DNA from: an uncultured Hyphomicrobiales bacterium
GTDB lineage: Bacteria > Pseudomonadota > Alphaproteobacteria > Rhizobiales > Rhizobiaceae
Length of the DNA stretch: 64,000 nucleotides
Direction: 5' to 3'
NCBI GenBank assembly: GCA_943908365.1
Contig: CALTTH010000001.1
Location: forward strand, 91,440-155,439
The notes beneath the pieces were generated by a model that did not search any database, was not told the DNA's origin, and was given only the letters and a program-made list of their open reading frames with translations. How positions within the stretch are numbered: the stretch's first letter is position 1; every line of letters starts with the position of its first letter. Of the stretch, positions 1-8,999 are shown one piece after another. Made by a program: the position numbers and the translations under genes.

Positions 1-601
1 CCGTGGCCGCTCCACTTTCATGGTCGAAATGGTCGAGACGGCGGCAATCCTCAATCAAGCGACCGAACGTTCGCTCGTCATCCTCGATGAGATCGGGCGC
101 GGCACGGCAACCTTTGACGGTCTGTCCATCGCCTGGGCGACGGTGGAACACTTACATGAGGTGAACCGCTGCCGTGGTCTTTTCGCAACCCATTTTCATG
201 AGCTGACGGTGCTGTCTGAAAAGCTCGGGCGTCTCTCCAACGTCACGATGAAGGTGCGGGAATGGGAAGGTGATGTGATTTTCCTACACGAGGTTGGGCC
301 CGGTGCTGCGGATCGTTCCTATGGCATCCAGGTGGCCCGCCTTGCCGGCCTCCCCGCCGCGGTGGTGGAGCGCGCAAGAGAGGTTCTCAACCAACTCGAG
401 GATGCCGATCGCAAAAACCCTGCGAGCCAGTTGATCGATGATCTGCCGCTGTTTCAGGTCGCGGTCAGGCGCGAAGCGGCAAGCGCCAAGGGCAACTCGA
501 AGGTGGATGAGGCGTTGAAGGTGCTGAACCCGGATGAAATGACGCCGCGTGAGGCACTGGATGCGCTCTATGCGCTCAAGAAACAACTTGGCAACGCTTG
601 A
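1..601 (+). CDS. mutS: DNA mismatch repair protein MutS, C-terminal part (5' end outside window)
   Basis: This is the C-terminal ~200 residues of MutS, the ATPase that recognises mispaired bases and starts mismatch repair. The frame is open from base 2, so the gene starts before the window. Visible family features are the GRSTFMVEM segment, the Walker B run VILDEIGRGTATFDG, and the ATPase signature segments THFHELT and YGIQVARLAGLP. The tail ends in a short helical region (TPREALDALYALKKQL), as in the dimerisation tail of other MutS proteins. In rhizobia mutS commonly precedes glnD, as it does here 70 bases upstream. No frame break is seen. Confidence 0.97.
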   Translation, partial: RGRSTFMVEMVETAAILNQATERSLVILDEIGRGTATFDGLSIAWATVEHLHEVNRCRGLFATHFHELTVLSEKLGRLSNVTMKVREWEGDVIFLHEVGPGAADRSYGIQVARLAGLPAAVVERAREVLNQLEDADRKNPASQLIDDLPLFQVAVRREAASAKGNSKVDEALKVLNPDEMTPREALDALYALKKQLGNA

Positions 602-671
602 TGCGTAGAGTGCCTGTCCATTCGGCCTCAAAATCGCTATAGCGCTGTGCCATCAGCGCAAGACGCATGGA

Positions 672-3515
672 ATGGATATCGGCTCAATGGCCTCTAAGGA
701 CCTGGATTTCTCCGCGATACTGGATGTCGCAGCACTGAAGCATCAATGCGATCTCGTTTTTCAAGGCGATGGAAAGCGCGTTTCGGATGTGCGCTCCGAC
801 CTCTTGCCGATCTTCAAGAAGGCGAGCAGTGATGGTCGGCAGAAAGCCAGAGACCTGCTGGATTCCGAAGGCGGCGGCATTGACTGCGCAAGGCGTATCT
901 CCTGGCTGCAGGACCGTCTGATTGAGGTGCTCTACGATCTCGCCTGCCAATATGTCTATCCAAAGGATGCGCCAGGCATCGCCATCACCGCTGTCGGCGG
1001 CTACGGGCGCGGCACGTTGGCACCCGGATCGGACATCGACCTTCTGTTCCTGCTGCCTCTCAAGAACACGCCGGACATGCACAAGGCGATCGAGTTCATT
1101 CTCTACATTCTTTGGGATGTCGGCTTCAAGGTTGGCCACGCCACCCGCACCGTGGATGAATGCATCAAGCTGTCCAAGGCGGATATGACGATCCGCACCG
1201 CCATTCTCGAAATGCGCCCGATCTGCGGACAGAAGTCACTCGCCGACGAGCTGGAGCGGCGATTCGAAACCGAAGTCGTCACCAATAGCGGTCCAGAATT
1301 CATTGCCGCCAAGTTGGCTGAGCGCGACCAGCGCCACCGCAAGGCAGGCGACACACGTTATCTGGTCGAACCGAATGTGAAGGAAGGCAAGGGCGGTCTG
1401 CGTGATCTCCACACGCTCTTCTGGATCGCGAAATATTATTACCACGTGCGCGACACGGCAGAGCTGGTGAAGCTTGGGGTGCTTTCCAGAAGCGAACTGA
1501 AGCTCTTCGAAAAGGCCGATGACTTTCTCTGGGCGGTGCGCTGCCAGATGCACTTCATCACCGGCAAGGCCGAGGAGCGGCTTTCCTTCGATATCCAGCG
1601 CGATATTGCTGCCGCCCTTCATTACCAGCCGCGACCCGGCCTTTCGGCGGTCGAGCGCTTCATGAAGCATTATTTCCTCGTGGCCAAGGATGTGGGCGAC
1701 CTGACGCGCATTCTTTGCGCCGCTCTTGAGGACCGCCAGGCGAAGGACGTGCCGGGGCTTTCCGGCGTTCTCAGCCGCTTTGCCCATCGGCTTCGCAAGA
1801 TCCCAGGCTCCAGTGAATTCGTCGAAGACCGCGGTCGCATTGCGCTTGCCAATGCCGATGTCTTTCGTGACGATCCAGTCAGCCTGATCCGGCTTTTCCA
1901 TGTGGCCGATATCAACAATCTCGAACTGCACCCGGATGCCCTTCGCGTCGTGACCCGCTCGCTCGGTCTCATCAATCATGAGCTGCGCGAGAATGAGGAG
2001 GCCAACCGGCTGTTCCTCGCCATCCTGACTTCGAAGCGCGATCCGGCACTGACGCTGCGGCGCATGAACGAGGCGGGCGTTCTCGGCAAATTCATCCCCG
2101 AATTCGGCAAGATCGTCGCGATGATGCAGTTCAACATGTATCATCACTATACGGTCGATGAGCACTTGATCCGCTCGGTCGCAATCCTGGCCGAGATCGA
2201 CAAGGGGCAAGCGGTCGATACCCATCCGCTGGTCAACCAGTTGATGCCGGCCATCGAAGACCGCGACGCTCTCTATGTCGCCGTTCTCCTTCATGACGTG
2301 GCAAAGGGCAGGCAGGAGGATCACTCCATTGCCGGTGCACGCGTGGCCCGCAAGCTCTGCCAGCGCTTTCGTCTCTCCACCAAGCAAACCGAGACGGTGA
2401 TGTGGCTGATCGAGCAGCATCTCCTGATGTCGATGGTAGCGCAGACCCGAGATCTGCATGACCGCAAGACGATCACCGACTTTGCTGACAAGGTTCAGTC
2501 GATGGAGCGGCTGAAGATGTTGTTGATCCTCACCGTCTGCGATATTCGCGCCGTCGGGCCGGACGTCTGGAACGGCTGGAAGGGGCAGTTGCTGCGCACG
2601 CTTTACTACGAAACCGAGCTTCTTCTCTCCGGCGGCTTTTCGGAAAGCTCGCGCAAGGAGCGCGCCAAGATTGCCCGTCAGCGCCTGTACGATGCGCTGG
2701 ACGACTGGGGGCAGAAGGCGCGTCGCAAGTACAGCAAGTTGCATTATGATGCCTATCTTCTGTCGGTTGCTTTGGAAGACCAGGTCCGCCACACCCGCTT
2801 TCTGCGTGAGGCGGACAAGCAGGAAAAGGCGCTGGCAACCATGGCCCGCACCCATTCCTTCCATGCCATCACCGAGATCACGGTTCTGGCGCCAGACCAT
2901 CCGCGCCTGCTGTCGATCATCACCGGCGCCTGCTCGGCTGCCGGCGCCAACATCGCCGATGCTCAGATATTCACGACATCGGACGGCCGCGCCCTCGATA
3001 CGATCCTGATCAACCGCGAATTCCCGATCGATGAGGATGAGACCCGCCGCGCCACCAATATCGGCAAACTGATCGAAGAGGTTCTGGCCGGCAAGAAGCG
3101 GCTTCCCGAGATCATTGCGACGCGGACGAAGAGCCGCAAGAAGAGTAAGACCTTCAATATCCCGCCGTCGGTGACGATTTCCAACGGGCTTTCCAACAAG
3201 TTCACCGTCATCGAGGTCGAATGCCTTGACCGTCCCGGCCTTCTGGCGGACATGACGGCGGTGCTGGCCGATCTGTCGCTGGATATCACCTCCGCGCGGA
3301 TCACCACCTTCGGCGAAAAGGTCATCGATACATTCTACGTCACCGATCTCTTCGGCCAGAAGGTGATGACGGAAAACCGTCAATCCAACATCGCAATGCG
3401 GTTGAAGGCCGTTATGGCGGAGCAGGAAGATGAACTGCGTGATCGCATGCCCTCCGGCATCATCGCGCATCCGGATGTAGCAGCCCTTCCTGCTGCGCGC
3501 ACCGCAAAGGCTTGA
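672..3515 (+). CDS. glnD: Bifunctional [protein-PII] uridylyltransferase/uridylyl-removing enzyme GlnD
   Basis: GlnD senses glutamine, uridylylates PII proteins under nitrogen limitation and removes UMP under nitrogen excess. The 947-residue product has the full order: nucleotidyltransferase motif GGYGRGT...GSDIDLLFL near residues 107-126, the HD phosphohydrolase motif LLHDVAKGRQEDHS near residue 540, and two C-terminal ACT domains near 735-815 and 840-915. Length is normal for rhizobial GlnD. The start is uncertain: ATG 672 or ATG 687 (MASKDLDFS). It lies between mutS and murJ, with only 7 bases to murJ, so the two are probably cotranscribed. Confidence 0.97.
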   Translation: MDIGSMASKDLDFSAILDVAALKHQCDLVFQGDGKRVSDVRSDLLPIFKKASSDGRQKARDLLDSEGGGIDCARRISWLQDRLIEVLYDLACQYVYPKDAPGIAITAVGGYGRGTLAPGSDIDLLFLLPLKNTPDMHKAIEFILYILWDVGFKVGHATRTVDECIKLSKADMTIRTAILEMRPICGQKSLADELERRFETEVVTNSGPEFIAAKLAERDQRHRKAGDTRYLVEPNVKEGKGGLRDLHTLFWIAKYYYHVRDTAELVKLGVLSRSELKLFEKADDFLWAVRCQMHFITGKAEERLSFDIQRDIAAALHYQPRPGLSAVERFMKHYFLVAKDVGDLTRILCAALEDRQAKDVPGLSGVLSRFAHRLRKIPGSSEFVEDRGRIALANADVFRDDPVSLIRLFHVADINNLELHPDALRVVTRSLGLINHELRENEEANRLFLAILTSKRDPALTLRRMNEAGVLGKFIPEFGKIVAMMQFNMYHHYTVDEHLIRSVAILAEIDKGQAVDTHPLVNQLMPAIEDRDALYVAVLLHDVAKGRQEDHSIAGARVARKLCQRFRLSTKQTETVMWLIEQHLLMSMVAQTRDLHDRKTITDFADKVQSMERLKMLLILTVCDIRAVGPDVWNGWKGQLLRTLYYETELLLSGGFSESSRKERAKIARQRLYDALDDWGQKARRKYSKLHYDAYLLSVALEDQVRHTRFLREADKQEKALATMARTHSFHAITEITVLAPDHPRLLSIITGACSAAGANIADAQIFTTSDGRALDTILINREFPIDEDETRRATNIGKLIEEVLAGKKRLPEIIATRTKSRKKSKTFNIPPSVTISNGLSNKFTVIEVECLDRPGLLADMTAVLADLSLDITSARITTFGEKVIDTFYVTDLFGQKVMTENRQSNIAMRLKAVMAEQEDELRDRMPSGIIAHPDVAALPAARTAKA

Positions 3516-3522
3516 ACAAAAA

Positions 3523-5115
3523 ATGAGTTTGATCGGCAAATTCGCCACCGTCGGCGGCGCGACGCTTGGAAGCCGCCTGTTCGGCTTCATCCGTGAAATG
3601 CTGATGGCGGCAGCCGTGGGGACGGGACCGGTGGCGGACGCTTTCAACGCGGCCTTTCGCTTTCCCAATACCTTCCGCCGCCTGTTTGCCGAGGGCGCGT
3701 TCAACTCCGCCTTCGTGCCGCTCTTTGCCAAGGAGATCGAGGCCAATGGCATGGAGGGCGCGCGCCGCTTCTCGGAGGAAGTTTTCGGCGTCCTCTTCAC
3801 GGTGCTGATGGCGCTGACGATCGTCATGGAACTGTCCATGCCGTTTCTTGTGCGAACAGTCATTGCGCCGGGCTTTGTGGAAGACCCGACCAAGTTCGAA
3901 AACACGGTGCGCCTCGCCACCATCATGTTCCCCTATCTCGCCTGCATGTCGCTGGCGGCAATGATGGGTGGAATGCTGAATTCGTTGCATCGCTACTTCG
4001 CTGCGGCGATCGCGCCGGTCTTTCTCAATGTCATTCTCATTGGCGTCCTGGCGCTTGCATGGTGGAAACAGTACGATCCGCTTCAGGTCGGCTACGCCCT
4101 CTCCTGGGGTGTCATGGCCGCAGGTTTCGTCCAGCTTGCCATCGTCTGGGTTGCTGTGCGTCATGCCGGTATCAAGATCGGCTTTCGCCGCCCGAAACTG
4201 ACGGGCAACGTCAAGCGTCTGCTGGTTCTGGCGCTGCCGGCCGCAATCACCGGCGGCATCACCCAGATCAATTTGCTGATCAACACCAATATCGCGTCTG
4301 GCGGAGACGGCGTGATCTCTTCGCTCGCCTATGCCGACCGCATCTATCAGTTGCCGCTCGGTGTCGTCGGCATTGCGGTGGCGACGGTTCTTCTGCCGGA
4401 ACTGGCGCGCGCGCTTCGCGGCGGCCATGCGGTGGAGGCGGCCAATCTGCAAAACCGCTCGGTCGAGTTCGTGCTCTTCCTTACGTTGCCGGCCGCGGCT
4501 GCGCTACTGGTCATGGCCGAGCCGATCGTTCGTTTCCTCTATGAGCGCGGCAACTTCTCGCCATCTGCCACCATCACTGTCGCAGAAATTCTCGGCATCT
4601 ATGGTCTCGGCTTGCCGGCCTTCGTTCTGATCAAGGCCTTCATTCCCGGCTTTTTCGCCCGCGAAGACACGCGGACACCAATGATCTTTGCGGCGATTTC
4701 CGTGGTGGTGAACGTCTCGCTCGCGCTCACCCTTTTCCCGTCTTACGGCGGTCCAGGGATTGCGACGGCGGAAATCACAGCCGGTTGGGTCAATGCCGCA
4801 TTGCTCTTCGGCATGCTGATGTGGCGTGGCCATTGGAAGCTGGACCTCCCATTACTGCTGCGCATCCCGCGGCTGCTTCTTGCGGCAGGTCTCATGGCGT
4901 TCGCCATTCATTATGCGCTGTCCTATTTTTCCTACGAACTGTCATCGGCCTCAAACCTTGCGGTCCGGGCAGGCACATTGCTTGCGCTGGTCGCCGGCGC
5001 CATGGTCATCTATTTCGGCGTGGCCTTCGCCTCCGGTGGGGCAAACCTTGGGATGGTCAAGCGCGGCATGAGGCGCAAGCAGAAGACGGATGTCCAAAGC
5101 GAGATCGAGTCATGA
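3523..5115 (+). CDS. murJ: Lipid II flippase MurJ (MviN)
   Basis: MurJ moves lipid-linked peptidoglycan precursors across the inner membrane. The 530-residue protein is hydrophobic throughout, with about 13-14 predicted membrane segments, and opens with the family pattern LIGKFATVGGATLGSRLFGFIRE followed by ADAFNAAFRFPNTFRRLFAEGAFNSAFVP, which carries the conserved arginines of the first helices. It starts 7 bases after glnD and its stop overlaps the start of the next gene (ATGA at 5112-5115). That arrangement points to a glnD-murJ-VOC transcript and translational coupling. Confidence 0.96.
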   Translation: MSLIGKFATVGGATLGSRLFGFIREMLMAAAVGTGPVADAFNAAFRFPNTFRRLFAEGAFNSAFVPLFAKEIEANGMEGARRFSEEVFGVLFTVLMALTIVMELSMPFLVRTVIAPGFVEDPTKFENTVRLATIMFPYLACMSLAAMMGGMLNSLHRYFAAAIAPVFLNVILIGVLALAWWKQYDPLQVGYALSWGVMAAGFVQLAIVWVAVRHAGIKIGFRRPKLTGNVKRLLVLALPAAITGGITQINLLINTNIASGGDGVISSLAYADRIYQLPLGVVGIAVATVLLPELARALRGGHAVEAANLQNRSVEFVLFLTLPAAAALLVMAEPIVRFLYERGNFSPSATITVAEILGIYGLGLPAFVLIKAFIPGFFAREDTRTPMIFAAISVVVNVSLALTLFPSYGGPGIATAEITAGWVNAALLFGMLMWRGHWKLDLPLLLRIPRLLLAAGLMAFAIHYALSYFSYELSSASNLAVRAGTLLALVAGAMVIYFGVAFASGGANLGMVKRGMRRKQKTDVQSEIES

Positions 5116-5531
5116 GTTCCAGCTTCACCTCCATGCGCCACATCGCACTCGTTTCTCTGGTGGTTGACGATTACGATCGCGCAAAGGCGTTCTACTGCGA
5201 CGGCCTTGGCTTCGAATGCCTGGCGGACCAGCCGATGCCGGACGGCAAACGCTGGCTTGTCGTCAAGCCGAAGGGCGAGGGGGCAAGCGGGCTTCTGCTG
5301 GCACCGGCGGATGGAGAAGCGCAGGCCGCCGCGATCGGCAACCAGACCGGCGGCCGGGTTGGTTTCTTTCTTTATACGGATGATTTCGATGCGGATTTTC
5401 GCTGGATGAAAGACAACGGCATTCGCTTTCTGGAAGAGCCGCGTCACGAGGTTTATGGCACGGTTGCCGTTTTCGAAGACCTCTATGGCAACAAATGGGA
5501 CCTGCTGCAGCCGGCCGCCGAAACCCCTTGA
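5112..5531 (+). CDS. VOC-family (glyoxalase/bleomycin resistance/dioxygenase-like) protein
   Basis: This 139-residue protein has the vicinal-oxygen-chelate fold: two beta-alpha-beta-beta-beta repeats, opening MRHIALVSLVVDDYDRAKAFYCDGLGF and closing with FLEEPRHEVYGTVAVFEDLYGNKWDLLQP. Candidate metal ligands are His near the N-terminus (MRHIALV) and Glu in FEDLYGN. Family members bind a divalent metal and act as lyases, dioxygenases or resistance proteins; the substrate here cannot be read from sequence. The ATG at 5112 overlaps the murJ stop, so I chose it over upstream starts that would run far inside murJ. Confidence 0.9.
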   Translation: MSSSFTSMRHIALVSLVVDDYDRAKAFYCDGLGFECLADQPMPDGKRWLVVKPKGEGASGLLLAPADGEAQAAAIGNQTGGRVGFFLYTDDFDADFRWMKDNGIRFLEEPRHEVYGTVAVFEDLYGNKWDLLQPAAETP

Positions 5532-5613
5532 TTGCAACGGGTTCCGGGTGCATAAGCGCGGGCCACATCACAGCGCGGGGCAAGGCCCTCCACAAGCCTT
5601 TTCGAGGACGATC

Positions 5614-6678
5614 ATGAACGCATTCAAGCCGCTGGTTTTCTCCGGGGTTCAGCCGACCGGCAATCTCCACCTTGGCAACTATCTCGGTGCTATCCGCAAA
5701 TTCGTCGCCCTGCAGGAAGACAATGACTGCATCTATTGCGTCGTCGATATGCACGCGATTACAGCGCAGCTCGTCCATTCCGATCTGAAAGCGCAGACGC
5801 GCTCGATTGCCGCGGCCTTCATCGCGTCGGGCATCGATCCGGTCAAGCACATTGTCTTCAACCAGTCCGCCGTGCCGCAGCATGCCGAGCTTGCCTGGGT
5901 ATTCAACTGCGTGGCGCGCATCGGCTGGATGGAGCGCATGACCCAGTTCAAGGACAAGTCCGGCAAGAATGCCGAGCAGGTCTCGCTAGGGCTGCTCGCC
6001 TATCCGAGCCTGATGGCGGCGGATATTCTCGTCTACCGCGCCACCCACGTGCCGGTCGGCGACGACCAGAAGCAGCATCTGGAACTCGCCCGGGACATCG
6101 CCCAGAAGTTCAACATCGATTTTGGCGATCATATCCGCAAGGCGGGTCTCGGCCTCGACATCACCGTTGGCAACGAACCGGTCCATGCCTATTTCCCGAT
6201 GGTGGAGCCACTGATCGGTGGTCCGGCACCACGCGTCATGTCCCTGAAGGACGGCACCAAGAAAATGTCGAAATCCGATCCCTCCGACCTGTCGCGCATC
6301 AACCTGATGGACGATGTCGATGCGATCTCCAAGAAGATCAAGAAGGCGAAGACCGACCCCGACGCGCTGCCAAGCGAAGTCGAAGGCCTGAAGGGCCGCG
6401 CCGAGGCAGAGAACCTCGTCGGCATCTACGCGGCACTCTCCGACAAGACCAAGGCGGATGTGCTTGCCGAATTCGGTGGCCAGCAATTCTCGGCCTTCAA
6501 GCCGGCACTCGTGGATCTTGCGGTCAACGTGCTTGCCCCGATCAACAGCGAGATGCGCCGCCTTCTGGACGATGTCAGCCACATCGACGCAATCCTGAAG
6601 GATGGTGGCGAGCGTGCTAGTGCCATCGCACAAAAGACGATGGACGAAGTCCGCGACATCATCGGTTTCCTGCGGTGA
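5614..6678 (+). CDS. trpS: Tryptophanyl-tRNA synthetase TrpS
   Basis: TrpS charges tRNA-Trp. The 354-residue class I synthetase shows the HIGH-like motif in GVQPTGNLHLGNYLGA close to the N-terminus, the substrate-pocket segment VDMHAIT, and the KMSKS loop in GTKKMSKSDPS near residue 220. ATG 5614 follows GAGGACGATC and gives the usual MNAFKPLVFSG opening; upstream in-frame starts would invade the preceding VOC gene. Length matches bacterial TrpS. A strong rho-independent terminator follows 10 bases after the stop. Confidence 0.97.
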   Translation: MNAFKPLVFSGVQPTGNLHLGNYLGAIRKFVALQEDNDCIYCVVDMHAITAQLVHSDLKAQTRSIAAAFIASGIDPVKHIVFNQSAVPQHAELAWVFNCVARIGWMERMTQFKDKSGKNAEQVSLGLLAYPSLMAADILVYRATHVPVGDDQKQHLELARDIAQKFNIDFGDHIRKAGLGLDITVGNEPVHAYFPMVEPLIGGPAPRVMSLKDGTKKMSKSDPSDLSRINLMDDVDAISKKIKKAKTDPDALPSEVEGLKGRAEAENLVGIYAALSDKTKADVLAEFGGQQFSAFKPALVDLAVNVLAPINSEMRRLLDDVSHIDAILKDGGERASAIAQKTMDEVRDIIGFLR

Positions 6679-6687
6679 TGTTGTCTG

Positions 6688-6719
6688 CGCCTCCCGCCTT
6701 TCGGCGAGAGGCGTTTTTC
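6688..6719 (+). terminator. Rho-independent terminator after trpS
   Basis: The arms CGCCTC-C-CGCC (6688-6698) and GGCG-A-GAGGCG (6703-6713) pair around a short TTTC loop and are followed at once by five T residues. It lies 10 bases after the trpS stop codon on the same strand. Confidence 0.85.
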
Positions 6720-6850
6720 TGCGTGCCAAGGCGTCTTATCTGCACATTCGCCTTTTAGGAAAATCGATTCCGCTTTCCATTGTGATACGATAAGCTCCGC
6801 CCGAACCGGCGGGCGGCGCTTCATGCCACGGCGGAAACAGGGAGTGCTGA

Positions 6851-7342
6851 ATGGTTTCAAAACGGCTTTCGCGCCTGGAAGGGCACCGGCGAAAATTTCT
6901 GGTGGTCATCGATGGCACGCCGGAATGCGAAAGAGCCGTGCATTATGCCGGCCGCCGCGCCAAGAACTCCAATGGCGCCCTCGTTCTGCTTTTCGTCATT
7001 CCAGAAGGGGATTTCCAGCAGTGGCTGGGCGTCGAGCAGATCATGCGTGCCGAAGCCCGCGAAGAGGCTGAAGCCTCGCTGGCGAAGGTCGCACAACGCG
7101 TGCGCGAGGCCGTCGGCATCGAGCCCGAGGCGGTGATCCGCGAAGGCAATGCCGCCGAGCAGATCCACGGTCTGATCGAAGAAGACCGCGACATTGCGAT
7201 CCTTGTATTGGCTGCAGGCTCTACCAAGGACGGTCCAGGTCCGCTCGTCTCCTCCATTGCCGGACGCGGCGCTGCCTTCCCCATTCCCGTCACGGTTCTG
7301 CCGGATACGTTGACGGACGAGGAAATCGACGCCCTCTGCTGA
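6851..7342 (+). CDS. Universal stress protein (UspA family)
   Basis: This 163-residue protein has the UspA alpha/beta fold. It opens with an ATP-type N-terminal strand (RKFLVVIDGTPECERAVHYAGRRA) and carries the mid-region EPEAVIREGNAAEQIHGLIEE that precedes the final strand ILVLAAG. The canonical ATP-binding G-2X-G-9X-G-(S/T) signature is only partly present (STKDGPGPLVSSIAGRGAAFPIPVTVLPD). Family members act in the cytoplasm in stress endurance. The gene is monocistronic, between the trpS terminator and the nfu promoter region. Confidence 0.88.
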   Translation: MVSKRLSRLEGHRRKFLVVIDGTPECERAVHYAGRRAKNSNGALVLLFVIPEGDFQQWLGVEQIMRAEAREEAEASLAKVAQRVREAVGIEPEAVIREGNAAEQIHGLIEEDRDIAILVLAAGSTKDGPGPLVSSIAGRGAAFPIPVTVLPDTLTDEEIDALC

Positions 7343-7474
7343 TCGCTATCCATCAAGCGCTTTCGCCACGAAGAATCCTGTTCGGCTTTGGCGAAAACGG
7401 GTGTAGAACAGGGGGAAGATTTCTTGAACGGGATTGTCATGTCAGGGCTTGAAGTCGCTCTTCGTCCGGCATAT

Positions 7475-7491
7475 TTTGGAAGCATTCTAAA
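7475..7491. promoter_or_regulatory. Inverted repeat resembling an Irr (ICE) box upstream of nfu
   Basis: TTTGGAA-GCA-TTCTAAA is an inverted repeat of TTTAGAA/TTCTAAA with one mismatch and a 3-base spacer. It lies 50-70 bases upstream of the nfu start. The heme-dependent iron regulator Irr of rhizobia recognises an inverted repeat of this kind, and Fe-S genes are among its known targets. The site is seen in the sequence; the regulator assignment is inference. Confidence 0.45.
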
Positions 7492-7541
7492 TTACGGGGC
7501 AAGCATGCCCTGACCGGGGCGCTGCCTCGAAGGAGATCGAA

Positions 7542-8105
7542 ATGTTCATTCAAACGGAATCCACGCCAAACCCGACGACCCTTAAGTTCCTGCCGGGCAG
7601 GGTGGTTCTGGAAAGCGGCACGGCGGAATTCCTGAGCGCTGAGCAGGCGCAATCTTCGCCGCTTGCAGCAACGCTGTTTGAAATTCCGGGCGTCACCGGC
7701 GTCTATTACGGCTTCGATTTCATCACCGTCACCAAGGACGGTGCCGAATGGCAGCACCTGAAGCCTGCGATCCTCGGTTCGATCATGGAGCACTTCATGT
7801 CCGGCCGTCCACTGATGGGCACGGCCATCCATGCCGAGATTTCCGACGAGGAAGAAGAGTTCTTCGAAGAGGGTGACGAAACGATCGTTGCGACCATCAA
7901 GGAACTTCTCGAAACCCGCGTTCGTCCGGCTGTGGCGCAAGATGGCGGCGACATCACCTTCCGTGGTTTTCGCGATGGCACCGTGTTCCTCAACATGAAG
8001 GGCGCATGCTCCGGCTGCCCGTCTTCCACGGCAACCCTGAAGCATGGCGTGCAGAACCTGCTCCGCCACTTCGTGCCGGAAGTGCAAGAGGTCGAGGCTG
8101 TTTGA
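7542..8105 (+). CDS. nfuA: NfuA-type Fe-S cluster scaffold/carrier protein
   Basis: Nfu proteins carry assembled Fe-S clusters to apo-enzymes. The 187-residue product has the N-terminal Nfu domain (MFIQTESTPNPTTLKFLPG, residues ~1-90) and the C-terminal NifU-like domain with the cluster-binding CxxC in GACSGCPSSTATLKHG near residue 150. GAAGGAGATCGAA sits just before ATG 7542 as the ribosome binding site. It is preceded by a 199-base region holding an Irr-like inverted repeat and followed by a long hairpin, so it is probably a single-gene transcript controlled by iron. Confidence 0.95.
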   Translation: MFIQTESTPNPTTLKFLPGRVVLESGTAEFLSAEQAQSSPLAATLFEIPGVTGVYYGFDFITVTKDGAEWQHLKPAILGSIMEHFMSGRPLMGTAIHAEISDEEEEFFEEGDETIVATIKELLETRVRPAVAQDGGDITFRGFRDGTVFLNMKGACSGCPSSTATLKHGVQNLLRHFVPEVQEVEAV

Positions 8106-8132
8106 TAAACGGCTGAGCCAATCGATCAATAC

Positions 8133-8164
8133 TGAGTAGAGGCGCGTGATCGCGCCTCTACTCA
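8133..8164. terminator. 14-bp perfect hairpin after nfuA
   Basis: TGAGTAGAGGCGCG and CGCGCCTCTACTCA are exact reverse complements around the loop TGAT. The hairpin lies 28 bases after the nfuA stop. No T-run follows, so it may terminate weakly or protect the mRNA 3' end; the perfect stem is certain, its role is inferred. Confidence 0.65.
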
Positions 8165-8241
8165 TAAGCGGCGTTGCCACGAGCCTCGTTCGTGTCGCTC
8201 ATGGCTTGCGCTTTGGACAGGCATAAGGTTCAGCTTTTCAG

Positions 8242-8910
8242 ATGATCATTCTCTCTATCGATACATCCGGCGTGGATTGCTCTGCCTGTGTTTATGACAG
8301 TGAAAACGATACTGTTCTCGGCGAAGTGACGGAAAACATTGGCAAGGGTCATGCCGAATTGTTGATGGGCATTATCGATGATGCGCTTTCCAAGGCTGGT
8401 CTGAGGCTCAATGCCGTCGAGCGTCTCGCCGTCACGATCGGCCCCGGTTCTTTCACCGGCATTCGCGTGGGTGTTGCCGCCGCGCGGGGCTTTGCCTTGT
8501 CTCTTGGTGTCGAAGCAGTCGGCATCACAACGCTTGAGACGCTTGCCGCTCATCACCAGCGGCAGCAGCCCGGCCAGCCCGTCGCGGTTGGTCTCGATGC
8601 CAAGCGTGGCGAATGTTATCTCCAGATCTTCGCAGCCGATGGCGCGCCTTTGACAGAGGCCGCGCTGGTGTCTCTCGAAGACGCCAGACAATCGCTTGTC
8701 GGCTTTGACGGCGCGATCATAGGCTCCGCCGCGCCGCTCTTTGCTGGTGGGGAGACGGGTTCGGGGCCGGATCATTTTCCGATCAAAACCGTAGCGCGTG
8801 TTGCGGCAACGAAACCCGCGCATCAGCCAAAGCCCGCACCGCTTTACCTGCGTGGCCCGGACGCCCGCCCGCAGTCGGGATTTGCGCTGGAGCGCCTCTC
8901 GCCCGCCTGA
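8242..8910 (+). CDS. tsaB: tRNA threonylcarbamoyladenosine biosynthesis protein TsaB
   Basis: TsaB partners TsaD and TsaE to make t6A at position 37 of ANN-decoding tRNAs. The 222-residue protein has the ASKHA-fold start IILSIDTSGVDCSACVY and the family motif TIGPGSFTGIRVGVAAARGFAL near residues 65-84. ATG 8242 is the first in-frame start after the nfu hairpin. It is followed by rimI after 89 bases, a common pairing that reflects their shared history as the yeaZ-rimI pair. Confidence 0.94.
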   Translation: MIILSIDTSGVDCSACVYDSENDTVLGEVTENIGKGHAELLMGIIDDALSKAGLRLNAVERLAVTIGPGSFTGIRVGVAAARGFALSLGVEAVGITTLETLAAHHQRQQPGQPVAVGLDAKRGECYLQIFAADGAPLTEAALVSLEDARQSLVGFDGAIIGSAAPLFAGGETGSGPDHFPIKTVARVAATKPAHQPKPAPLYLRGPDARPQSGFALERLSPA

Positions 8911-8999
8911 AAGCGCGCCGTTGCGCCGGGTCGAAATCGATTCCGATTTACCGGACAATGCTGTAGCCCTCTTGCATTCAAGGTGGATGATTCCCTGCA

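Noticed and set aside
1236..3926. 896-codon open frame on the minus strand opposite glnD
   Set aside because: It is a shadow of glnD and murJ codon bias. It has no family features and runs across two well-supported genes.
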